64,000 bases of DNA, taken from the NCBI GenBank assembly GCA_900491605.1, contig UESW01001787.1, positions 165,334 through 229,333 of the forward strand. Reading direction: 5' to 3'. The position numbers and the translations under genes were made by a program. This stretch comes from Calamus simplicifolius (Eukaryota; Streptophyta; Magnoliopsida; Arecales; Arecaceae). Below, in pieces: positions 24,901 to 35,600 of this stretch. Numbering within the stretch: position 1 is the first letter of the stretch; every line of letters begins with the position of its first letter. A model generated the notes under the pieces. It did no database searches. It worked only from the letters and a program-made list of their open reading frames with translations, and had not been told where the DNA came from.

Positions 24901-27900
24901 AAGAATGAAGAAAAACATTAAAAAATAGCCTTGAGATTTCCTGTTCTGCCAAGTGTTGTGATGCAACTATCTTGTTTAGGATGTTGTGATTTGGTGTCTT
25001 AGGGGCATCAAGGTAACATTATCTTTTTTACCAACAAGATGTGCAGGGTCACACCAGTGCAGAGTCCTTGCTTGTGTTTATGCATATATATTTATATAGG
25101 TACAATGTACCCTACATATACATGTATAATTTATGCATACATACTTGCATACATATGTACATGTATGTATGTGTGTATGTTTGCGCGTGTGCATATGAAT
25201 ATAGTATACATGTACATGTACATATACACATGCATGTACGTATAATCTGTGTATTTCCAACTTCAACTATTTTTCCTATCCCCGCTATCTCCCTAGTTCT
25301 AGCGTGCCTCAAGTTGCTATAGTATGATATGTACTAGAACCATACTTGATCGATATCTGGTCAGTATGATCCCTAGTACCAGTTTGGTGAATCTTGATTT
25401 TAATCTTGCAAGGGAGCTATGATGAGTTTTTGCTTAGATTTACAAATCTTTGAGGAATAATGTGATGTGGCCCAACTCCTAGGATTTGAAACATCATCTA
25501 GTGGATGTCCCCTTACAATCAAAATAAATACCTGAATGGTAGAAGAATGATGACATGATGGAGAAGGTGATAATGGGTTTGAGCATATTTTTCTTAAGTG
25601 GGAGTTCTGTTTCATGGGAGAGGCATTGGGAAGCTTCAGCAAAGTGTTTTTTTTTTTTTGGATTGTTGTTTAAATGGGTTGAACCACTGAAGTTTTTTTT
25701 AAATGGATCATTGTTTAAGCAGATTAAACCTGTACCCACTATAACGAATTGTTTTAAAGGGCTGAACCAACCCATTTTCTGGCTGGTATAGTTTGGTTTG
25801 CCTCGAACTGATAGGTTCGGGTTGTTTCAGCTTTTCTTGAGACTAACAATATCTTCTTTCATGGACTCTTGGTTGCACATGTATGAACCATAATTAATAA
25901 AGACAAACTCTAAAAGATATATTCCACACTTACAACTCCAGAATTAGAGCATAATAACAACTAGCTATTTGGGAGACCACTTTTGCATCACTTTTTTCCT
26001 GTCTTACCCTCCTTAACTATCAAACTAAAGCTAAGATTTATTGAACTTATTGGGGTTGCCTATATGATTAGTTATTTGATCAATCTGGGCACCTCCAATT
26101 TCAATAATTCAGCCTTACTTTGATGGTTGGTGAGGAGAAGAGGGAAAAGAGTAAAATGCTGGATGGTGGGCTCTTTAATAGTAGTAGTTATTATACTCTA
26201 ATTAAGGTTTGCAATTTCGATAATGGACCCTGTGCAAGTAATAAACTGGTACAATATTGTTATGCCTGGTATGGGCTAGGTTCAGCTTACCAAGACTCAG
26301 CACACCTCTCTATACTAAGTCTTGGTTCATTACCAATACAATATGGACACCTGGTACAATGCTGTATGACTAGCACGATAAACCATGGCTCTAGTTATAT
26401 GGTCAGTCATTTGATCTGAAGCTAAGAGGGTAGGCTTTTGCTCAATCGTAAGGCTGCTCCATTGTATCCTAGGTTTCCAAGTGTGAAATACGAAAATAGT
26501 CTTTCCAGATGCAATGGTAAGGTTGCATACATCTGACTCTCTCCAAACCCAATAATGGTGGAAGGCTTTTTCTGATCTGAAATCAAAGGTGAAACCAACT
26601 TTGTAGACCTTGGCAATTATCTTAATGGTGCAACCAAAAGGATAGGTGCATAAGCTTTTTGGATTTATTACAAGTCCATCTCTTTCCTAAATTTTTTTCC
26701 AGCGGGAATTCAAATGCCAAGTAGTGTTGTCTCTTAAGTTACAACATTAAAAGGTCTTCTATTTTGGTAAATTATATTGCAATTCATAAAGCGACACCAA
26801 AGGCTTGGATCCAGTCTGTAGCCAACATGAAATGGACTTGATGGATACCATGAGTCCAAACCCTTGAGTGCAATATGCTACACAAATCATGAGTTCTTGA
26901 CCTGAAATTTCATCGTACCAATTATGAACATGGATGAATTGGCTTCTGCTTTATGATTCTTGATTAGACCTTCTTTGACATGACAAAAGTTAGTCCAAAG
27001 TAAGCTAGCTAGATCAAATCATGAGTTAATGACCTGAAATTTCACTGTATCAATTAGGAATATGGTTGAATTGGATTCAACTTGATGGGTCCTGATTAGA
27101 TCATATTTGACACGACAAAAGTTAGTCTGAAACAAAGGTGTAGCTTATAAAACTCAGACCTAATGCAAACCTAATCCAAAAAGGAATGCAACTAGATCCC
27201 TATCAAACGAATTATTTGGATGTAACTTTAAATTTAAAAATTCTAAGTTGATTTAGGTTCATTGTGGCCAGGCTTTGGCTAAAACACAAGCAGACCTAAC
27301 CGGCCATTAGCATTCCTAACTTGATATGCACCAAATCTAGAGTATGGTGAAAGATTTAAGATGGCAATTTTGTGTGTGTGTGGGTGGGGGGGGGGGGGGG
27401 GGGGGGGGGGGTTAACAAATTATTGGATGACAGATTCTGAATTTCTGATAATATGATGGCTTTAACCTTTAAATTTCTGGCCGGGTAATGCATTCATTGA
27501 AAAGATCAAGTTGATATGTTTTACTACATATGAACATGCTTGTAGTTCTTGTATATGGAGTTAACTGTGCTGCATTTGCTTCAGATTTATCTGTTTTAAT
27601 CATCTACCTGTGTGTTTACTAATTGTGGGCTGCTTCTACAGTTCCAAGCCACTTATGGGAAACCATTACTGGCAGCAAAAGATTCAAAATGTTCTGCTAA
27701 GGATGCTGAAGCAGGGGTTCTTGCTATGGAAGCTTTGCATAAGCAGGTCAAACTTATCTGACAATTTATATTTCTGTTGCAAGGAATTTCTATTATCATA
27801 CTAACTTTTTTTTTTGTTTATTTGTTTACATGCCTTCAGGTCATGCCTTTTCTCCTTCGTCGAACTAAAGATGAAGTTTTATCTGATCTCCCGGAGAAAA

Positions 27901-30900
27901 TTATTCAGGACAGATTCTGCGACCTCAGTCCTGTGCAAATTAAACTTTATGAACAGTTTTCTTTTTCCAATGCCAAAAAAGAAATTTCATCACTGGTGAC
28001 AGCACATGAAAGCAAAGCTGAAGAGGTTTCAGCACCAAAAGCAACTTCTCATGTCTTCCAGGTACCGTAGTCAAAATACTTATGAATTTGTGAATTCTCC
28101 TCTATCTAATGCATGCGTTATCATGAATTACAGGCACTGCAGTACTTGTTAAAACTTTGTAGTCATCCATTGCTTGTCATCGGTGAAAAACCACCAGATT
28201 ATGTGTCATCTATTCTATCAGAAGTCATCCCTGACTGTGCTGATATTCTATCTGAGCTTCATAAACTGCATCATTCTCCTAAATTGGTTGCTCTTCAAGA
28301 AATTCTGGAAGAGTGTGGAATAGGCTTAGACACATCAGCTTCTGATGGCTCTGCGACAGTTGGGCAGCACCGAGTATTAATTTTTGCTCAACACAAGGTA
28401 AATATTTCCTTTTTTAGTTTGGTTTGGTCTTTTAAAATTTGGTGTGCTAAAGTTTTTTTCTTTCTTCTTTTTCCTCCTTTCAATGGAATACAATACCTGC
28501 AGTCTTTGCTTGATATCATTGAAAGGGATTTGTTCCTGGCTCATATGAAGAGGTTAGTCATTTCTGAAGTTCTTTTTATTTATTTATTTTTAATCTCTGT
28601 TTATTCTGCTCTTGCTATGCATCCTATAAGTGTATCATCATGAGATTTAGCATTAGACATGTAACTAATGTATGGTATTTTTTATTCTGTCACTTTTACG
28701 AGTAAAAGCTTTTCAGTATTATTAGACTTATATGACATCATATAAGAAATTTAAGATGTCTCTGGTGATTCATGAGAGCAAGATGTATTATATGTGCTTT
28801 GCATGCACTCATGCATGTGCGCTCGCATGTTGGTTGCATTCCTTCAACATTGATACATGATATAATTGAACTTGATTTAGGCTATCATGTGGTGACATTA
28901 TTAGCACATTTGTTTGGGACAGTATGGTTATAGGGTAGCATTTCCCTGCAACCATTTGTGCTTGCAGTTTGAGCAAGTAGAGAATGTAAAAATAGAAGCT
29001 TATCAGGTGTAATAGGGATTCCTGGCTACCCAAATAATGAGTAGAATCATAAAAATATGGTAAGGGATCCTATACAATTATGGAATGGTAAAAAAAGGTG
29101 ACCCAAGGGAGAGCAGAAGCTGATAGTATGGTTTGCTTTATTTGACAGTGTCCACTAATTCAATTTGGAGGCAGAGGTTGGCAGAAAAAATATTTTAGTT
29201 ATTGTTGTTGAGATAATGCCTTAAATCAGGGAATCACAAAGGAAGAATATGAGGACATATATGAAGTAAAAAGAAGCCAAAAATCTCTTTTTCCTTACAG
29301 ATTGAAAGTGTGTACCTTTTATTAAATTGGATGAGTTTGTGAATGTTATGAGAATAATGTGAGGAAATCCTATTGTTTACGTGGATCTGCAGGCTAGAGT
29401 TAGACTATGAACTTGGCAAAAGTGAGAAAAGTAAGAAAAGGTCCATGGGTTAGCAGACCATGTTTTGCTTATGAACATTCAGAAGTGTTAAGGATGACAT
29501 GGTAACTAACAACATTCATATAATATGGAAATTGTAGCTTGTTTAATTTGGAGATGCCAATATGTTGTTCGAGGCACATCTGAGATGTAACCTAAGCATT
29601 TTGTCAGGACTTACAAATAGGAATTAAGTGTCCTGTTTTCAGATGTTGGAACAGTTTGGATCTTTCAAAGGAGCAGAAAAAAATGTTCATGTTGCATGAA
29701 AATTAAATGTAATTAAGATCAAAATAGAATGTAAAATGCAGAGCTAAATAGTACTATAGTTTAATGGAGGATTTCATGCAGGATCACATTGTTTAGAACC
29801 TAGACAACCCATGAAGAATAGCAAGCCGCCTGTGCACCTGAATCTGTTTAATACAGTACAATATATAGTACAAGAACAACAATACAGCCTTAAGCTCTGT
29901 TGTGAGTCATAAAGTACAATATATGATGAATTGAATATAATGGAAATCCTAGAGAACACCCTTGACATCTTATTGATTGTTATGATCCAAATGTTTTCAT
30001 GTTGATCTGCTGAACTTGAGGGATTGATGTTGATGATTATTCAATCAACTGAAGCATGCTGTTTGTTGATTGACATATGATTGAGTAAATGTTAATATCA
30101 ACAGTTTTTTATCCACTTAGGAAGTCTTCTGAACCATGTATGTGAGCCAAATTTTCTAAATTGTTGTATGTTCTATTTGGCCCTGTATTGCAAACTATAT
30201 CCAATTACGTGATGGATATACTGCATGGAACATATGGGCACTTGTGTGGCACCCTACTTCCTACACAAATTAAGAAGTGAAGAACATACTTAGAGGTAAT
30301 AGACACCTTCCAGAATTTTAACTAAACTGAATTTTAGCATATTTTAATCGTTTACTATATCAGTTATCTGTGGAGTGAAATAATCAGGGTTTATCTATAA
30401 ATGCACTGGAATTTTGTGTGCTTGAAGTGAAGTTTGTAGTAACCTGTGTGTTTTCTTAACAAGTAACATTTGTTGAGGATTTTGAATGAGATAGAGGTTG
30501 TGGTTCTCTGAGGTAGTTGCTTCAGTTTACTTTTCAATGTCACAGTAAGTTATTAGAAGGTTTGGGAGGAGAATTTTTGGATGGTCAGTTTGAAAAGGAA
30601 GTTGATTTTCAGGGGGATAGGGGCCTGAAATGGCTGTTTCAAATGTCAGAATTTGTAAAAATAATGTCTCAACTCAGCTCAACTCAAATCATCTAAGCCT
30701 TTTCCCAACTATATGGGGTCGGCTACATGAATTTGCTTCTTCCACTTTGCTCTATTCAAGACAGTCAATACTCAAATTATCATTTTTCACCGTACCTGGG
30801 TGCTGGTGTAGCACCCCTTGCCCTTTTTTCAAAACATTCAGAGGTAGGTGCAACACGTCTCTTAATGAGGACATCTTAGCTCTTTATATAATTTGATTTA

Positions 30901-32618
30901 GTAGATTCATATTTAGGGGATCTGACGGGGTTTTACGCTGGCTGTTAGCTGTATAAAGCAATCCTCCTTTACTCGGGCTTGGGACTGGCTTTGGCAGAGT
31001 TAAAATAATTATGATGGAGAAAGCATCGGTTCAAATGTAATGGATTCAAAATAGTGCTACTAGGAAAGTTTGTAGAGGTGCTTCTGCTAAGGTAGTGGTG
31101 GCATGAGAGTTGCAAACATGGTACAGGATTTATGAATATTTCCATCAGAGCAATTACAAGTTCTATTGGGTGACGTGAAAGGGAAATGGACAGCTGAATG
31201 AAGATAATAAGGCCGCTCAATTAAATAATTTAGTATGCATTTATTTCCCAATTTTTTAATTGATCTCAAAATTAAGTTTAATTTTATTTTTTTTGGGAGG
31301 GGGGTTGGCTTTGGTTGGCATTCCAACTTTTTCCTAATATTAGTTGTAAGTGACATGAACCTTCTAAATGAGTTTCACATGCAAATTAGGCCGTATGTCA
31401 AAATTTGATAGGTCTCCTAGCTTAACCCAACCCAAAAAAAAAATAAAATGGAAAAAATAGAAAAAAAATCCACCCATCCACACATAAAAGAAAAAGCTAA
31501 AGGATATATTGAATGGATTCTATCAACTCTTCTTTATATTGAGGTGATGCTACCTCACATCTCACTATACCATTATTGAAGGGTTGATGACTCAATATGT
31601 TGGATGGGAATAAGGAGAGTAATTAGGAAGTTATCATTGGATTGGTGGGTTTGCATGGCATGTTTTGTAATTTATGATAAATGAAGCATCAAGAACAATG
31701 TATGGTTGGGGAGGAAGTGTAGCCATTTGTACAAGGTGCATTTATTTTTTGATGCTTAATTTACAAATAAAACAACAACAAAGCCTACATGAGCTCTTTT
31801 TCTCTATTCAGCTATGTTCTAAGTCATTTTTTGTAAGATGCAAAAATTTTAGGCTTTTATTATTTTTTTCTATGTGATTTTTGGTTTACCTCATTCTCTT
31901 TTTTTTTACATGTGTCAAATTACTCTTCTGCACAGGTGCATTTTTAGGTCTACGTTGCATATGTCTAAATTATTTAAGTCGTCATTTTCTTAATTTATCC
32001 TCGATTGGAGCTACCTCTATTTTTTTTACGAGTGGTTTCTTTTCTGATTATATGTTTTCTTATATTATCACACATCTTAACATTCTTATTTTCATCACAT
32101 TCATCTTATGTGTATGTATTTTTCTAGCTGCCCAACATTATATACCATAAAGCATAGATGGTTGTTGTCTTATAAAACTTTTTCATTATATCCAACCTGC
32201 TTTAATCTTACGGACAACATCCGCAATCTTTATTTATGAATAATCGATCCTAAATATTGAAAATGATCATTTCTAGTAACTTCATGGTCCCCAATTTGTA
32301 CTCTATATTCATCTTCATTTATAATTGTAGTAAAATTGTATTTCATATATTCTATCTGTCCTTTACTTAATCTAAAAACTTTAGATTCTAATATATTCGT
32401 CATAGTTCTAACTTACAATTAACTCTAGTCTTAGTTTCATATACTAGTACTATATTATCCGTAAATAAAATGCATCATGTAATATCATCCTAAATATGTC
32501 TAGTAAGCTCATTTATAACTAAAGTAAAAAAATAGGGACTAATAGCCTTAATATAAGTCTATTGTAATAGAAAATTTGATAGTGTTACCACTAATAATTC
32601 TTACTCTAGCAACTGCTT

Positions 32619-32682
<64 letters not shown>

Positions 32683-35600
32683 CAATATACCTAACAGGTA
32701 CTTTCTTTTCTAGCATCTACTATAAGATTTTTCTAGTAATCATATCATATGTTTTCTATAACTTAATAAAAGCTAAATGAAAATCTTCTTTCTTTGCTTT
32801 TTACATCTTCATTAACTTAAAGAGGAAAATAGCTTCTATAGTTGACTTTCTTGACATAAAACCAAATTGATTCTTTAATATTTTTATAGTATATCTCAAC
32901 CCATATTCAATTATTCTCTCCCAAAGTTTCATAGTATGACTCATTAGTTTGATACCATGATAATTAAAGCTGTTTTAATATCTTTTTTTATTTTTATAAA
33001 TTATTACTATAATGCCCTTCATTCATTAGGTATCTTTTTAGTTTCTAAAATCCTATTAAATAAATTTATTACCTACTTTGCTCCAGCATCACTTAAACAT
33101 TTTCAAACTTTTAAAGGAATCTTATTAGATCATGTAGCTTTTTTTTTTTACTTTTTTTTATAGCTTCATTTACATCAGATGTTCTAATTCTAGGAGTATA
33201 TTCCATAACTTTATCCTTAATGGAGCTAATAGGGCATTATAAATTATCTACATGATTTTTATTTAATAATTTATTAAAAATAGTTTCTTCATCTTTCTTT
33301 GATATGTCGCCTTAACCAAAACTTACTTGAAACATATCTTTAGTTTTTCTGCTTTTTACTCGTACAATTTTATATCTTTCTTTTCATCTTTAGTTTATAT
33401 CTGTGATATAATTCCTTATATACCTTATATCTAGCCTTTTGTACCATTTTTGTAACTTTTTTTTAACCATCTTATAGTTTTTATATGCTTCTTCATTTTA
33501 CATTAACATAGTTTTCTATAGTATTCTCTTTAACTTTTAACTGCTAAATGAACATTCTCATTCTGCCATCAAGTTTCTTTATTATATAATCCTTTTTCTT
33601 TTAACTCTTCTAATACCTCTATTAGCCATCTTGTTGAATATGGTATTAATCTCTTCATCCATACTCCATTTTCCTTCGTCACTTTATCTTTTAAAGTTAT
33701 TAGTTTCTCTCCTTTCCAATTCCACTGCCTAATTCTTAAATTCTTATACTATGTAGTCTTTTGCCTCTATTTTTGAATACATACATCATAACCATTAATT
33801 TATGTTGTGTAGTTAGATCCTCACTCAATATAACCTTGCAATCTTTGCAAAACATTTGATCAATCTTTCTAGTAAGGAAGAAATCTATTTGACTAGCATT
33901 ATATCTATTTTTAAAAGTTATCAAATGAAAGTCCCTCCTTTTAAAATATGTATTGCTAATACTAAATCATATGCCATTGCAAACTCTAAAATGACATTTC
34001 TCAAATGGTTGTGGCTTTTGATGTGATAGCTCATCAAGAAATTGCTCTATAGCATCTATTGTGTCATTAATGAGTGATAGGGAGCCTGTTAATAGGATAA
34101 TAGAGTTCAATTTATCTAGGACTCATCCTAAATTGTTTGATGGTCGTCTACTTATATGTATGGGTTCAAGGTGTGAGATCATTAAGCTTAAAGTCATTCA
34201 TAGTATAAGGACTCATGACCTCACACAAATGCACAAGAACCTAGAATGTTATTAATTAAGATCCTTTGCCCTGTTTAAGTTCCTAAAACTTCCCAAGTAT
34301 CCACCATCCTTGCACAAGCCCTCATATACGATCATTTAAGCCTTGGTGTCCTTGGTAGGGGATGGTCCAATCACAAATAGCATGGTTGTCTTGTAGTCAA
34401 CCGAAAGAGGGTTTGTGCTGTAGCGTCTTTGGAGCCACAGGCTATGGGTTGGGTCAACTCTAATACCATTTGTAATGTACCGAGACCTCACAAAAAGGGC
34501 TAGACAAAAGGTTATTAATTAGGATTCTTGACCTTCCCTAACTGCCTGAGACCTCTCCTATATAATCCTAATGTGGGACTAAATATATGCTTGTTCAATT
34601 CCTCACACGTAGCTCAGCAATTCTGCATGCATGAAGGAGCTATTTTTCCTTCTTGTCTGAATCTTTCCTCGGACTTTGCCTAATATGGTAGGAAGATATG
34701 CTTGTCCACTTTTTGTTTCTTGTTGGGATTATTGATAATCACTACTCTCCCCTGCTGGCAATCTGGCCCGCCAACCTATTCAACTAGCCGTCAATGGAAT
34801 CATGCCAAAATAACAATTATGCTCTAGTGGCACAGGAGGGAATTTAATGCTCTCAATCAATTGTTGAAGCCTAGATGAGCTTACCTTTTTGCATGTCTAA
34901 GGCCACTTATGTACTGACTATTCAACTAACCTTCCCTATTTTTGTTGTTTTGAGTTGATCAAAGCCTTCTATACTTTGTGCCACATGATATGATCTGAAC
35001 CAATCAAAGCCAAGGTATCCTTTTTGCTGCTTTAGCATGCCTTTTAATGCTTCCTTGAATGGTGTGGATTTGTAGATCTGGTTGAATAATCTGTATGGGA
35101 TTTTGTTCAGTTATATTTCTGTGAGTTAAGCAATGCTGGAGTAATCCTTGTTGCTGTAGCTACATGCATCTGTGATATATGAAAACCGAGTGGGAGTTAC
35201 ATATTGGTTCCTAGAGAAATTATGGATATGAGTGCCCTTTACTCCAGTCAATTGTACATGTACCTCTTCAATTAAATGCTAAAGAACTTGGTTTTGGTTA
35301 AACGATTCGGATGGTCCAAAGATGATTAATGTTTTAGAACTTTAGCTGCTTTTCTTCTACAAATTATGTATGTACCATGGTTCAATGAACCACCCAGGGT
35401 GCTTATTTGGGTGTATTGAATCAAACCGGTGTAGGACTAGGATGTTTTGGGCTTTCAAAATTGATCAAAAACCAGGCTGAACCAGGCCAAATTGGGCCGA
35501 GCTGATTTGTTTTGCCTAATTTCAGGCAACACCGACAGGCTCCACACAGTTTGCCCCAAATTAACCCCAACCTGACCCTCTCTGCTTGATCTGATCTTTA

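Larger units (their letters stand above)
23438..27641 (+). other. Intron 13 (4.2 kb), transposon relics, no gene
   Basis: It contains an RTE LINE piece (23829-24307), two Au-like SINE relics, a low-complexity (CATATGTA)-type stretch at about 25078-25250 and a GT/G26 tract near 27371-27411. The remaining sequence shows tac-cgg/ggtac-rich old repeats near 25330-25390 and 26250-26390 that I cannot classify. Confidence 0.65.

Noticed and set aside
25039..25322. ORFs rich in Y, M, C, H around 25.1 kb
   Set aside because: They come from the ATGTATAC microsatellite on both strands.
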